From Sinisalibacter aestuarii (GTDB taxonomy: Bacteria; Pseudomonadota; Alphaproteobacteria; Rhodobacterales; Rhodobacteraceae), in NCBI RefSeq assembly GCF_027923545.1, contig NZ_BROH01000004.1:124001-188000 (forward strand): a stretch of 64,000 nt of DNA. Direction: 5' to 3'. Within the stretch, counting starts at the first letter, position 1, and each line of letters starts with the position of its first letter. Both the position numbers and the translations under genes were made by a program. The notes beneath the pieces are model-generated. The model was not told the origin of the DNA. It made no database searches and saw nothing but the letters and a program-made list of their open reading frames with translations. Positions 53,457 through 64,000 of this stretch are shown here, in pieces.

Positions 53457-54455
53457 TCAGCGGATCTGGCCCATCGCGGCGGCCACGTCGGCCATGCGGG
53501 CCGAGAAGCCCCATTCGTTGTCATACCAGGCCAGCACGCGCACGGTGCGGCCGACCACGCGGGTCTGGTCGGGGGCGAAGATCGAGCTTTGCGAGGTGGT
53601 ATTGAAGTCGATCGAGACTTTCGGCTCGGGGTCGTAGCCCAGCACCCGGCCCATCGGCCCGGCGGCGGCCTCGCGCACGATCTCGTTCACGTCCGCCACC
53701 GTCACGTCCTTGCCCGCCTCGAAGGTGAGATCGACGCAGCTCACATTCGGCGTGGGCACGCGCAGGGCGGTGCCGTCGAGCTTGCCGGCAAGCTCCGGCA
53801 GCACCTCGCCGATGGCCTTGGCCGCGCCGGTGGTGGTGGGGATCACCGCCATGGCGGCGGCGCGGGCGCGGTAGAGATCGCTGTGGCGGCGATCGAGCGT
53901 GGGCTGGTCGCCGGTATAGGAATGCACCGTGGTCATGATCCCGCGCTCGATGCCGATGGCGTCGTTCAGCACTTTGGCGAGCGGCGCCAGCCCGTTGGTG
54001 GTGCAGGAGCCGTTCGAGACCATCCGGTCGGCGGCGGTGAGGCTTTCATCGTTCACGCCGAACACCACGGTTTTCGAGACGTTCTTGGCCGGCGCCGAGA
54101 TCAGCACCTTGCGCGCACCGCGCTTGAGGTGGACATCGGCCCTGGTGCCGTCGTTGAACTTGCCGGTGCATTCGAGCACCACATCGACGCCCTCCCAATC
54201 CAGCTCGTCCGGATCGTAGGTCGAGAACATCTCGATCGGGCCCTGGCCGACATCGAGCCGGCCATCGTCGATACGCACCTCCTGCGGGTAGCGGCCATGC
54301 ACCGAATCGTAACGCATCAGATGCGCCGTCGTCTCAAGCGGCCCGGTGGCGTTCATCTTCACCACTGTGAGGTCATTGCGGCCCGAGGTAGCAATGTGCG
54401 ACAGCGTGCAGCGACCGATCCGGCCGAAGCCGTTGATGCCGATGGTGACGGTCAT
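53457..54455 (-). CDS. Glyceraldehyde-3-phosphate dehydrogenase, second copy with NADP-type residue
   Basis: A 332-residue GAPDH about half identical to the first copy. The catalytic Cys is in SNGSCTTNGLAPLAK. At the coenzyme position it reads VVKMNATGP: Ala36 replaces the Asp of the NAD-type copy, as in NADP-preferring gluconeogenic GapB of Bacillus. This suggests an anabolic role opposite to the first copy; coenzyme use must be measured. Two GTTxxCGCAAAC sites lie 84-125 bases upstream of its start. Confidence 0.92.
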   Translation of the reverse strand: MTVTIGINGFGRIGRCTLSHIATSGRNDLTVVKMNATGPLETTAHLMRYDSVHGRYPQEVRIDDGRLDVGQGPIEMFSTYDPDELDWEGVDVVLECTGKFNDGTRADVHLKRGARKVLISAPAKNVSKTVVFGVNDESLTAADRMVSNGSCTTNGLAPLAKVLNDAIGIERGIMTTVHSYTGDQPTLDRRHSDLYRARAAAMAVIPTTTGAAKAIGEVLPELAGKLDGTALRVPTPNVSCVDLTFEAGKDVTVADVNEIVREAAAGPMGRVLGYDPEPKVSIDFNTTSQSSIFAPDQTRVVGRTVRVLAWYDNEWGFSARMADVAAAMGQIR

Positions 54456-54539
54456 GGGGCGTCCTCTTCATCCTGTTCAGGGAGCGGTATACAAAGGTGT
54501 GCCGTGGAGTCCAAGAGGAAGAGGCCATATTTTCAACAG

Positions 54540-54579
54540 GTTAACGCAAACATTCCCCTGGCGATAGGTTTGCGCAAAC
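54540..54579. promoter_or_regulatory. Tandem operator-like sites between gap copy 2 and the DUF808 gene
   Basis: GTTAACGCAAAC (54540-54551) and the perfect palindrome GTTTGCGCAAAC (54568-54579), 28 bases apart start to start. The CG-centred palindrome is the type bound by LacI-family regulators such as CceR of Rhodobacter, which controls central carbon genes; this is an inference. Confidence 0.45.
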
Positions 54580-54640
54580 GTGCCTCTTGTGCCGGGGGAG
54601 CCAGCGATTAACTTGGGGGGACTGGTTTTGCGAGGATGAC

Positions 54641-55618
54641 ATGAGCGGACTTCTGGCCCTTCTCGACGACGTGGCGGGCATCGCCAAGGTGGCGGCGGCT
54701 TCGGTGGACGATGTGGCGGCCGGCGCGGCGAAGGCCGGGGCCAAGGCCGCGGGCGCCGTGATCGACGATGCGGCGGTGACGCCGAAATACATTCACGGCT
54801 TCGCCCCGGCGCGCGAATTGCCGATCGTCGGCAAGATCGCGCTGGGTTCGATCCGCAACAAGCTGATCATCCTTCTGCCGCTGGGGCTGATCCTGTCGGC
54901 CTTCGCGCCCTGGTTGATCACGCCGCTCCTGATGCTGGGGGGCTCCTATCTCTGCTTCGAAGGCGCCGAGAAGATCTGGCACGCGCTGTTTCCGCATGAA
55001 CAGGTGATCGACCCGACCGAGCACGCGCCGGGCGACCCGATGCATCTGGAGCAGGAAAAGGTGGCCGGCGCGATCAAGACCGATTTCATCCTCTCGGCCG
55101 AGATCATGACCATCGCGCTCGCCGCGATCCCGCCGTCGAATATCTGGATGCAGGCCGGCACCCTCGCCATCGTCGCCATCGGCATCACCGTGGCGGTCTA
55201 TGGCTCGGTGGCGCTTCTGGTGAAGATGGACGATATCGGCCTCGCCATGGTCGAGAAGGGCCGGTTCGGGGCGACAAGATCGCTCGGGGCGGGGATCGTG
55301 CGGGTGATGCCGGGGCTGATGAAAACGCTCACCATCGTCGGCACGGCGGCGATGCTCTGGGTGGGGGGCAATATCGTTGTCCACGGGCTGCACGAGCTGG
55401 GCTGGCACCCGATCTACGAGTTCATCCACCACTGGTCCGAAATCGCCGCGGCTGGCGTGAGCGACGCCTGGGCCGGGTTTGTCGGCTGGTCGGTGACGGC
55501 GGCGATGGACGGCGTATTCGGCCTGGTCTACGGCATCGCGCTGATCCCGCTGGTGACCCGCCTGATCAACCCGGCGATTGCGGCGGTGACGGGCAGGAAG
55601 GCCGATGCGGGGCACTGA
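54641..55618 (+). CDS. DUF808 family membrane protein (YedI-like)
   Basis: A 325-residue membrane protein: an N-terminal amphipathic region (GLLALLDDVAGIAKVAAASVDDVAAGAAKAGAKAAG) and several hydrophobic helices, with VTPKYIHGFAPARELPIVGKIALGSIRNKLIILLPLGLILS and GGSYLCFEGAEKIWH typical of DUF808. Function unknown. ATG 54641 follows GCGAGGATG. Ends in a double palindrome. Confidence 0.88.
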   Translation: MSGLLALLDDVAGIAKVAAASVDDVAAGAAKAGAKAAGAVIDDAAVTPKYIHGFAPARELPIVGKIALGSIRNKLIILLPLGLILSAFAPWLITPLLMLGGSYLCFEGAEKIWHALFPHEQVIDPTEHAPGDPMHLEQEKVAGAIKTDFILSAEIMTIALAAIPPSNIWMQAGTLAIVAIGITVAVYGSVALLVKMDDIGLAMVEKGRFGATRSLGAGIVRVMPGLMKTLTIVGTAAMLWVGGNIVVHGLHELGWHPIYEFIHHWSEIAAAGVSDAWAGFVGWSVTAAMDGVFGLVYGIALIPLVTRLINPAIAAVTGRKADAGH

Positions 55619-55624
55619 GCCGGG

Positions 55625-55669
55625 ATCGCTTTTCGAAAAGCGATGGCACGCGGTTTCGAAACCGCGTGC
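55625..55669 (+). terminator. Double palindrome after the DUF808 gene
   Basis: Two perfect palindromes: ATCGCTTTTCGAAAAGCGAT (55625-55644) and, at 55646-55669, 12-base arms GCACGCGGTTTC / GAAACCGCGTGC, both centred on TTCGAA and starting six bases after the stop. Same layout as at 13839, 30216 and 42828. Confidence 0.6.
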
Positions 55670-55782
55670 GGCGCAGGGGACGCGGGCTTGCGGTGGGCGG
55701 GGCCTACGATCCCGGCGCGTCGACATCCGCCTGATTTCCACTTAACCATCGGATATTTCTTGGAAATAACCGGGTGCAACGA

Positions 55783-55806
55783 CTCCGGAAATCCGGATTT
55801 CTGGAT
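55783..55806. repeat. Palindrome, AAATCCGGATTT family
   Basis: About 11 base pairs around CC|GG (TCCGGAAATCC / GGATTTCTGGA with one wobble), in the convergent gap between the DUF808 gene and tkt. Same core as 43950-43990. Confidence 0.7.
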
Positions 55807-55901
55807 ATGTTAACCGCTGGCAAGCGACAGCCGGAACGGCTAAGCAAACCCCCCGCCGGTGAGGGCGGGGGCTGGGTTGCTGCGGGCAGGCTGGAAAGGG
55901 C

Positions 55902-57923
55902 TCAGCCGAGCAGGGCTTTGACCTTCTCCACCACCTTTTCGGCGGTGATGCCGAACTCTTCGTACAGACGCGGGGCCGGAGCCGAGGCGCCGAAGCTTTC
56001 CATGCCGACGAAGCCGGCCTTTGCCTCGCGGCCACGTTCCCCAAGCAGCCAGCGGTCCCAGCCGCCATCGCGCAGGGCCGCTTCGATGCCGACGCGCACC
56101 GGACCGGCGGGCAGCACCTTGCGGCGGTAGCTTTCGTCCTGCGCGGCGAACAGTTCCATCGAGGGCATCGAGACGACGCGGGTGCCGATCCCGGCTTCCT
56201 GCAGCACCTCGCGCGCCGCCATCGCAATCTCCACCTCCGAGCCGGTGGCGATCAGGATCGCCTGGCGCTTGCCCTCGGCCTCGGCCAGCACGTAAGCGCC
56301 CTGGGCGGTGAGGTTCTTGTTGCGGTGCTCGCGGCGCAGCGTGGGCAGGTTCTGACGCGAGAGCGCCAGCACGGAGGGGGTTTTCTCCGAGGTCAGCGCC
56401 AGTTCCCAGGCTTCCGCCGTCTCGACCGTGTCGCAGGGGCGGAAGGTCCAGCTGTTGGGCGTGGCGCGGCAGATGGCGAGGTGTTCGACCGGCTGGTGCG
56501 TCGGGCCGTCTTCGCCGAGGCCGATGGAATCGTGGGTCATCACATAGACCGTGGGGATGCCCATCAGCGCCGAAAGCCGCATCGCGCCGCGCGCGTAGTC
56601 GACGAAGGCCATGAAGGTGCCGCCATAGGGGCGGATGCCGCCATGCAGTGCCATGCCGTTCATCGCCGCCGCCATGCCGTGCTCGCGGATGCCGAAATGC
56701 ACGTAGCGGCCCTTGCGGTTGGAGGGGTCGAAAATGCCGAGATCGCCGGTTTTGGTGTTGTTCGAGCCGGTCAGGTCGGCCGAACCGCCGATGGTTTCGG
56801 GCATGATCGGGTTGACCACTTCCAGCACCATCTCCGACGATTTGCGGGTGGCCACTTTCGGCCCCTCGTCGCTGATCTGCTTTTTCAGCGCCTTGATCGT
56901 TGCGCTCAGCCGGCGCGGCGCGGTGCCTTCGAAGACGCGGGTGATTTCCTTCTGGCGCTGTTCGCTGAGTTCGCCAAAGCGCGCCTCCCAGGCCTTGCGG
57001 TCTTCGGCACCCCGCGCGCCGATGCCGGCCCACCATGTGGCGATATCGGCGGGGATCTCGAAGGGGGCGGCGCTCCAGCCATAGGTCTGGCGCAGTTTCT
57101 CGATGTTGTCCGCGCCGAGCGGCGAGCCATGCGCCTTCGGGCTGTCCTGCACCGCCGAGCCGAGGCCGATATGGGTCTTGCAGTCGATCAGCGTGGGCTT
57201 CTTCGACAGTTTCGCCTCGCCAATGGCGCGGTCGATATCCTCCGGGTCATGCCCGTCGCAGGCGAGCACCTGCCAGCCGGCGGCGGCGAAGCGCTTGCGC
57301 TGGTCGGTCACGTCGGAGAGCGAAATCTCGCCGTCGATGGAGATGTTGTTGTTGTCCCAGAGCACGATGAGCTTGCCCAGGCGCTGCATCCCTGCAAGGC
57401 CGATGGCCTCGTGGCTGACGCCTTCCATCAGGCAGCCATCGCCGGCGATCACGTAGGTGTAATGGTCCTGCATCTTGCGCCCGTAGCGCGCGCGCAGCGC
57501 TTCTTCGGCCATCGCCATGCCCACGGCGGTGGCGATGCCCTGGCCGAGCGGGCCGGTGGTGGTCTCGATCCCGGTGGCATGGCCGTATTCCGGGTGGCCG
57601 GCGGTGATCGCGCCCCATTGGCGGAAGTTCCTGATCTGCTCGATCGTCATGTCTTCGTAGCCGGTGAGGTGCAGAAGCGCATAGAGCAGCATCGAGCCAT
57701 GACCGGCCGAGAGCACGAAGCGGTCGCGGTCATACCAGTTCGGCGCCTTGGGATCGAATTTCAGGTGTTTGGAAAACAGCACGGTGGCCACGTCGGCCAT
57801 GCCCATCGGCATGCCGGGGTGGCCGGAATTCGCCGCCTGAACGGCGTCGACGGCCAGCATCCGCACGGCAGCGGCGCGCATCCAGTGGTCGGGGTGTTTT
57901 TCACGAAGCGTTGCGATGTCCAC
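55902..57923 (-). CDS. tkt: Transketolase
   Basis: A 673-residue thiamine-diphosphate enzyme of the pentose phosphate (and, if present, Calvin) cycle. [33 protein letters not shown] opens the ThDP domain, [18 protein letters not shown] is the GDG...N-type motif region, and the pyrimidine domain has [25 protein letters not shown] 57923 ([14 protein letters not shown]) is chosen because GGGAGG lies seven bases before it and relatives begin here; an ATG at 57938 lacks a site. Confidence 0.95.
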   Translation of the reverse strand: MDIATLREKHPDHWMRAAAVRMLAVDAVQAANSGHPGMPMGMADVATVLFSKHLKFDPKAPNWYDRDRFVLSAGHGSMLLYALLHLTGYEDMTIEQIRNFRQWGAITAGHPEYGHATGIETTTGPLGQGIATAVGMAMAEEALRARYGRKMQDHYTYVIAGDGCLMEGVSHEAIGLAGMQRLGKLIVLWDNNNISIDGEISLSDVTDQRKRFAAAGWQVLACDGHDPEDIDRAIGEAKLSKKPTLIDCKTHIGLGSAVQDSPKAHGSPLGADNIEKLRQTYGWSAAPFEIPADIATWWAGIGARGAEDRKAWEARFGELSEQRQKEITRVFEGTAPRRLSATIKALKKQISDEGPKVATRKSSEMVLEVVNPIMPETIGGSADLTGSNNTKTGDLGIFDPSNRKGRYVHFGIREHGMAAAMNGMALHGGIRPYGGTFMAFVDYARGAMRLSALMGIPTVYVMTHDSIGLGEDGPTHQPVEHLAICRATPNSWTFRPCDTVETAEAWELALTSEKTPSVLALSRQNLPTLRREHRNKNLTAQGAYVLAEAEGKRQAILIATGSEVEIAMAAREVLQEAGIGTRVVSMPSMELFAAQDESYRRKVLPAGPVRVGIEAALRDGGWDRWLLGERGREAKAGFVGMESFGASAPAPRLYEEFGITAEKVVEKVKALLG

Positions 57924-58133
57924 GGGGGGGCCTCCCATTCCAGCCAATAGGTGTCGACCGCGTGCATAGCAGCCGGGGCGGCAAGATCAAGCGCGGCTCC
58001 CAAGTGCTTGGAAGCAAAGGGGGGCGCATTTGCCAATGGCTTTGGATACACTCATGATCGAGCCGGACCGCCTGCGATTCGCGGGCAGGGGCGGCGGTCA
58101 CGACAACGACAACAGTCAGACAGCGGGCAGACC

Positions 58134-58664
58134 ATGACGGACATTTCCGATCTTCAGGCCAGGATCACCGCGGCGCTCGACCGGATCGGGTCGGGGCTGG
58201 AAGGGCTGTCGCGCCCGGTCGCGGCGGGCGAGGCGCAGGATGACAGCGGCGAGGTCGACCGCCTCACCGCCGCACTCGACGAGGAACGCACGGCGAATGC
58301 CCAGCTCGAAGAGCGGGTGCTCGCGATCAAGCAAAAGCAGGATCACGCGGTGGCGGCGCTCGAAGCCGAGGTGGAACGCCTGCGCGCGCTGCTGGCGACG
58401 GAGGAAGGCGCCGTCGCCCGGCTCGGGCGGGTGAATGCCGAGCTGCGCGAGAACAACGCCGCCTTACGCGATGCGATTGCGGCCGGGTTGGCCGAGCCGC
58501 ATCTGGTCAACAAGTCGATGATGGCCGAACTGGAAGCCTTGCGCGCCGCGCAGGGCGCGGACCGCGCGGAGCTTGATGCGGTGCTGGGCGAGTTGGGCGC
58601 GCTGGTGGCCGAGGCCGGCGCCCGCGCCGAAGGGAACGAGGAAGAGGAAGTGGCCGATGCCTGA
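58134..58664 (+). CDS. Coiled-coil protein upstream of zapA
   Basis: A 176-residue acidic protein dominated by heptad-rich helix: DRLTAALDEERTANAQLEERVLAIKQKQDHAVAALEAEVERLRALLATEEGAVARLGRVNAELRENNAALRD forms a coiled coil at about residues 40-110 (quoted in pieces: DRLTAALDEERTANAQLEER, AALEAEVERLRALLATEEG). Family not recognised. It overlaps zapA by eight bases, so a link to division is plausible but unproven. Confidence 0.72.
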   Translation: MTDISDLQARITAALDRIGSGLEGLSRPVAAGEAQDDSGEVDRLTAALDEERTANAQLEERVLAIKQKQDHAVAALEAEVERLRALLATEEGAVARLGRVNAELRENNAALRDAIAAGLAEPHLVNKSMMAELEALRAAQGADRAELDAVLGELGALVAEAGARAEGNEEEEVADA

Positions 58665-59037
58665 CGTGAAGATTACCATCGGCAACCGCGATTTCGACGT
58701 GGCCTGCCAGGAAGGCGAGGAGCACTTTCTGCGTTCCGCCGCGCAGATGCTGGATGTGGAGGCGCAGACGCTGCTGAGCCAGATCCGCCACCTGACCGAA
58801 AGCCGGCTTTTGCTGATGGCCGGGCTGATGCTGGCCGACAAGACCGCCGGGATCGACGATCAGCTCAAGCTTGCCGAGAAACGCATCATCGAGCTGGAGG
58901 GCCAGCTCGACACCGCCCGCGCCGCCGCCGGGGCCGGCGGGGCGAGCGTGCCCGAATCGGTGACCGACACGCTGGCCGAGATCGCCGCGCGCGCCGAGGC
59001 GATTGCGATGGCGGTGGAGGAGAAGGCGGCAAGCTAG
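58657..59037 (+). CDS. zapA: Cell division protein ZapA
   Basis: A 126-residue ZapA, which bundles FtsZ filaments at the septum. PDVKITIGNRDFDVACQEGEEHFLRSAAQML is the globular head, followed by a coiled-coil tail through ADKTAGIDDQLKLAEKRIIELEGQL. ATG 58657 lies inside the end of the upstream coiled-coil gene; the longer frame from 58573 is rejected. Confidence 0.88.
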   Translation: MPDVKITIGNRDFDVACQEGEEHFLRSAAQMLDVEAQTLLSQIRHLTESRLLLMAGLMLADKTAGIDDQLKLAEKRIIELEGQLDTARAAAGAGGASVPESVTDTLAEIAARAEAIAMAVEEKAAS

Positions 59038-59062
59038 CGCTGGCCGCTGCCCCTGATACGAA

Positions 59063-59085
59063 AACGCCGCCCGTGGGCGGCGTTT
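59063..59085. terminator. Bidirectional terminator between zapA and grxD
   Basis: A 10-bp stem AACGCCGCCC / GGGCGGCGTT with a minimal loop, A4 before and T3 after, in a convergent gap. Confidence 0.85.
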
Positions 59086-59109
59086 GTCGTTCCGGCGTGC
59101 CCCGCCCGG

Positions 59110-59469
59110 TCAGGCGTTGGCTTCGCGGATCTTGTCGGCGGCCTCTTTCGAATAGGCCACGCCCTTGTCTTCGAAAAGCTGGTCGAGTTCGCCCGACAGG
59201 GTCATCTCGGTGACGATGTCCGAGCCGCCCACGAATTCGCCCTTCACGTAAAGCTGCGGGATGGTCGGCCAGTCGGAGAAATCCTTGATGCCCTGGCGGA
59301 CCTGCTCGTCGGCCAGCACGTTGACGTCTTTGTACTCCACACCCATGAAGGTGAGCACACCCGCGACGCGGGACGAAAACCCGCATTGCGGCATTTCCTT
59401 GGTGCCTTTCATGAACAGCACCACGTCATTCGTGGTAACCGTGTCGCGGATCGTGTCTTGAACGCTCAT
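59110..59469 (-). CDS. grxD: Monothiol glutaredoxin (Grx4/GrxD)
   Basis: A 119-residue CGFS-type glutaredoxin (MPQCGFSSRVAG, Cys29) that carries or delivers [2Fe-2S] clusters, often as a heterodimer with BolA. WPTIPQLYVKGEFVGGSDIV holds the glutathione-binding cis-Pro. The bolA gene is 31 bases upstream on the same strand, supporting a functional pair. Confidence 0.95.
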   Translation of the reverse strand: MSVQDTIRDTVTTNDVVLFMKGTKEMPQCGFSSRVAGVLTFMGVEYKDVNVLADEQVRQGIKDFSDWPTIPQLYVKGEFVGGSDIVTEMTLSGELDQLFEDKGVAYSKEAADKIREANA

Positions 59470-59500
59470 GTCAGTGTCCTTCCTGTTCGCGTCTCGTCTG

Positions 59501-59743
59501 TCAGCCGGGGGCCTTGGTGGTCAGGGCCAGCGCATGCAGCGCGCCGTTCGGCCCGTCCATCGTGCCCTTGAGCGCGGCATAGACCGCGCGCTGCTGCTGA
59601 ACCCGGTTCATGCTGCGGAAGCTCTCGTCGATCACCTCCGCCGCCCAATGGTTGCCGTCGCCGGCAGTGTCGGTGATCGTGATCCTGGCGTCCGGAAAGG
59701 CGGCCCGGATCAGCGCTTCGATCTCATGTGCGTCCATCGCCAT
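59501..59743 (-). CDS. bolA: BolA family protein
   Basis: An 80-residue BolA (EIEALIRAAFPDARITITD, GNHWAAEVIDESFRSMNRVQQQRAVYAALKG) with the conserved H residues of the BolA helix region; it forms [2Fe-2S]-bridged complexes with the CGFS glutaredoxin encoded next to it and takes part in iron signalling. Confidence 0.93.
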   Translation of the reverse strand: MAMDAHEIEALIRAAFPDARITITDTAGDGNHWAAEVIDESFRSMNRVQQQRAVYAALKGTMDGPNGALHALALTTKAPG

Positions 59744-59815
59744 GCGCGTGGTCTCCCTGCTGACGGTTTCTGACAGAAATAGGCGGGTAATTCGCCCCCC
59801 GCAAGGGGCGCGCTG

Positions 59816-60322
59816 TCACACCCAGTCGCGCAGGCGCGGCAGGAAGGCGGCGAGCCGGGCCGGGGCGCCGCTGTCGAGGAAGGCGGCAAGGGTGGCTTCG
59901 GTCCACTCTTCCGGCAGGTAATCTTCGAGCAGGTCTTCGCGTTCGGCCTCCAGCGAGGCGGGCAGATCCAGCCGCCCGGCGGCGACCAGCAATTCCAGCC
60001 CGTCGTGCACCCGGCGCATCGCGGCGAAGGCGGCGATCATCGGCTGGGCCAGCTCCGGCTCGTCGCGCCAGTTGCGGCCCTCGAACAGCTCCTGCGTCAC
60101 CCGCTGGCCTGCGCCGTGGCATTCGTAGCGGGCGCAGCCGCGAAACCCTTCCGCTTCGAGCCGCCCGTAAAGGCTGCAGCCCATCCCGGCGTCGAGATTG
60201 GGGCAGGGCAGCCCGGCAGGCTTGTCGATGGCGAAATCCTCGCCCTCGTCGAAGGCGAGCGCCATGCAGCACAGGGCGGCGCAGGATTGGCAATCGGAGC
60301 GGAGGTCGGGCAGCATCGACAT
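59816..60322 (-). CDS. YkgJ-type cysteine-cluster protein
   Basis: A 168-residue protein whose N-terminus has the CxxCxxxCC metal-binding pattern ([16 protein letters not shown]), a further Cys in [18 protein letters not shown] and YECHGAG. The family is annotated as zinc- or iron-chelating; function unknown. ATG 60322 ([14 protein letters not shown]) is used; the frame to 60391 is rejected. It is divergent from the monooxygenase gene. Confidence 0.78.
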   Translation of the reverse strand: MSMLPDLRSDCQSCAALCCMALAFDEGEDFAIDKPAGLPCPNLDAGMGCSLYGRLEAEGFRGCARYECHGAGQRVTQELFEGRNWRDEPELAQPMIAAFAAMRRVHDGLELLVAAGRLDLPASLEAEREDLLEDYLPEEWTEATLAAFLDSGAPARLAAFLPRLRDWV

Positions 60323-60453
60323 GGCCGATAGATGGCGCGGGCGCGGGGCCATGGCAAGGGGTGTTTGCGCCGCGTGGCATCGCACGGCCAAAACCGGATG
60401 CGGTCTTGGCTTCCCGGAACGAAACGCTTAGCTCTGTCGCAACGGAGGCGCCG

Positions 60454-61446
60454 ATGCAGCATTTTTCACTTCTCGATCTGTCACCCATTCCCGAGGGCGG
60501 CAGCGCCGCCGATGCGCTGGCGGGCACCGTTGCGCTGGCGCGCGCCGCCGAGCGGGCGGGCTATCACCGCTACTGGCTCGCAGAGCATCACAACATGCCG
60601 GGTATCGCCAGCGCAGCAACCTCGCTGCTGATCGGCCATGTGGCCGGGGCGACGGAGACGATGCGCGTGGGCGCGGGCGGCATCATGCTGCCCAACCATG
60701 CGCCGCTGGTGGTGGCCGAACAATTCGGCACGCTCGCCACGCTCTATCCGGGGCGGATCGACCTTGGGCTGGGCCGCGCGCCGGGCACCGACATGGCCAC
60801 CGCCCGCGCCCTGCGCCGCTACATGGCGCCGGAAGACAGTTTTCCGCAGGATGTGCAGGAGCTGATCTCGTATTTCGGCGAGGCCGACCCGGCAGCGCCG
60901 GTGCGGGCAATTCCCGGAACCGGCACCCATGTGCCGGTCTGGATTCTCGGCTCAAGCCTCTACGGCGCGCAACTGGCGGCCTATCTGGGCCTGCCCTATG
61001 CCTTCGCCTCGCATTTCGCCCCGGCCATGCTGGAGGAGGCGCTGGATGTCTACCGCCGCACCTTCCGGCCTTCCGAACATCTGGACAAGCCGCATGTGAT
61101 GATCGCCGCCGGTGTCTTCGCGGCCGACAGCGACGACGAGGCGGCCTATCTGCGCTCGTCGCAACTGATCGCCTTTGCGCGGATAAGAACCGGGCAGCGG
61201 GGCAAGCTGCCGCGCCCGACCCATGATCCCGAAAGCGAGATTCCGGCGCCGGTCATGGCGCAGGTGCAGCAGTCGCTCTCCTGCTCCGCCACCGGGGCAC
61301 CGGCGACCCTGCGCCGCCAACTGGCCGGCCTGATCGAAACCTGGAAGCCCGACGAGCTGATGATCACCGGCATGATCTACGACCCGCAGGCGCGGATCCG
61401 CTCGTTCGAGATCGCTGCCGAGGTGCTGACGGATTTGCGCGGCTGA
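60454..61446 (+). CDS. Luciferase-like flavin-dependent monooxygenase (LLM class)
   Basis: A 330-residue TIM-barrel FMN enzyme of the bacterial luciferase-like class: [64 protein letters not shown] and [34 protein letters not shown] are family hallmarks (quoted in part as [14 protein letters not shown] and [13 protein letters not shown]). Substrate unknown. ATG 60454 follows CGGAGG. Confidence 0.88.
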   Translation: MQHFSLLDLSPIPEGGSAADALAGTVALARAAERAGYHRYWLAEHHNMPGIASAATSLLIGHVAGATETMRVGAGGIMLPNHAPLVVAEQFGTLATLYPGRIDLGLGRAPGTDMATARALRRYMAPEDSFPQDVQELISYFGEADPAAPVRAIPGTGTHVPVWILGSSLYGAQLAAYLGLPYAFASHFAPAMLEEALDVYRRTFRPSEHLDKPHVMIAAGVFAADSDDEAAYLRSSQLIAFARIRTGQRGKLPRPTHDPESEIPAPVMAQVQQSLSCSATGAPATLRRQLAGLIETWKPDELMITGMIYDPQARIRSFEIAAEVLTDLRG

Positions 61447-61462
61447 GCGGGGTCGGGGCCGC

Positions 61463-63628
<2,166 letters not shown>

Positions 63629-63722
63629 CGGCGCATCCCCTGCGGCAGCTTCCTTGCCGGTGTCATAAGGGATGGTGTGAAGCGGGGAAAGGCCCCGTCA
63701 CGCCGCAGAGGTGCGCGGTGCG

Positions 63723-63751
63723 CAAAAAAAAGACCGGGCGCAAGGCCCGGC
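63723..63751 (-). terminator. Rho-independent terminator of the candidate sRNA
   Basis: On the minus strand a 6-bp GC stem (CCGGGC/GCCCGG) with a 5-base loop, then TC and eight Ts. One of the strongest terminators in the window. No coding frame ends just before it. Confidence 0.92.
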
Positions 63752-63807
63752 CTAAGTCCAACAGGGAGGTAAAAGCCGATCGGAGTTGCCTCTATGATCG
63801 GCTTTGA
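63724..63807 (-). ncRNA. Candidate small RNA (about 84 nt) upstream of purL
   Basis: Predicted from parts: an RpoH-like promoter at 63814-63841 would start transcription near 63807. The transcript then forms a perfect 10-bp stem AAAGCCGATC/GATCGGCTTT with a 14-base loop (63772-63805), a single-stranded stretch containing ACCTCCC, and a T8 terminator. No open frame or Shine-Dalgarno/ATG is present. Family not recognised; the CCUCC tract could pair with ribosome-binding sites, which is inference. Confidence 0.65.
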
Positions 63808-63813
63808 GCTTGA

Positions 63814-63841
63814 TTTATGGGCGGAATGAAAATGCTTCAAG
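63814..63841 (-). promoter_or_regulatory. RpoH (heat-shock sigma)-type promoter
   Basis: On the minus strand CTTGAA, 14 bases, CCCATAAA, matching the sigma-32 consensus CTTGAA-N13-15-CCCAT. It is placed exactly to produce the hairpin-terminator transcript downstream. Confidence 0.6.
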
Positions 63842-63901
63842 GGTAAATGCTGCAATGCAGCTATGCATTTTATGCATGGCTTGCGGCGGGCAGGCGAATC
63901 T

Positions 63902-64000
63902 CTAGCCGGACGTCGCGGCTTTGATGCGGGCGAGCCTGTCGGCCATGTATTTGGCTTTCCAGCCTTTTTCAGCAGTCAAGGCGCCGTATTCCGCGGCCCG
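63902..64000 (-). CDS. C-terminus of an unrecognised gene (cut by window edge)
   Basis: The last 32 codons of a minus-strand frame ending TAG (AAEYGALTAEKGWKAKYMADRLARIKAATSG, given here as GWKAKYMADRLARIK near the end). Codon use and GC-rich third positions look coding. The family cannot be told from this tail. The sRNA candidate lies between it and purL. Confidence 0.55.
   Translation of the reverse strand, partial: RAAEYGALTAEKGWKAKYMADRLARIKAATSG

Noticed and set aside
56325-57950. 541-codon open frame antisense to tkt
   Set aside because: Same composition artefact; tkt is unambiguous.

Overview
The window reads as a chromosome segment of a high-GC alphaproteobacterium of the Rhodobacterales (Rhodobacteraceae/Roseobacter type). 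The evidence is gene content and order: rplU-rpmA-GNAT-obgE-proB-proA, then a ChpT-like gene, a DUF3553 gene and olsB-olsA; a 5-methyl-THF:corrinoid methyltransferase with a HAD gene and a 'virulence factor' domain gene; tkt and two gap genes beside a zapA gene; and Grx4/BolA near purL. GTG and TTG starts and ATGA/GTGA overlaps are common. Almost all of it is core chromosome. No CRISPR array, rRNA or complete mobile element is visible.

Layout. 1-2.4 kb: the end of a cobalamin operon (cbiD, cobK) running into an AlkA-type glycosylase and an esterase. 2.6-8.0 kb: an HNH protein, a small P-loop kinase, the corrinoid methyltransferase operon (minus), ppx and rlmE. 8.4-9.4 kb: an AT-richer islet with a GIY-YIG-type nuclease beside tRNA-Ser. 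9.5-20 kb: ribosomal proteins L21 (with an unusual HhH tail) and L27, four tandem acetyltransferases, obgE, proBA, a frameshifted chpT and ornithine-lipid synthesis. 20-26.5 kb: thiE-like, tfoX-like, trmJ-like, dsbB/dedA, a zinc peptidase, and tRNA-Leu carrying the scar of an integrated element. 26.7-34.3 kb: an MFS transporter, lpdA, a rhodanese under a sulfide-type operator, and a secreted VWA protein with six tandem repeats. 34.4-39.7 kb: LexA-controlled uvrA, a NUDIX hydrolase, a patatin and a sulfotransferase-like gene. 39.7-47.5 kb: an iron-binding protein, mazG, an amidohydrolase, speB, ybdK, and three paralogous small proteins around an L,D-transpeptidase. 47.5-58 kb: mmsA, cupin/LysR, a CBS protein, coaD, two GAPDHs and transketolase. 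58-64 kb: zapA, grxD/bolA, a YkgJ-like protein, a luciferase-like monooxygenase and purL.

The most interesting non-coding items are: (i) a candidate sRNA of about 84 nt upstream of purL, with an RpoH-like promoter, a 10-bp stem-loop and a T8 terminator; (ii) an ATTC-N8-GAAT operator over the rhodanese promoter; (iii) a 73/74 direct repeat of the tRNA-Leu 3' part around an integrase remnant; (iv) two 8-bp tandem arrays (14.5 x CTCTAGAA, 6.5 x CCGGAAAA) in convergent intergenic gaps; and (v) three families of intergenic palindromes or repeats. Functional calls come from reading the proteins by eye; no database search was run.
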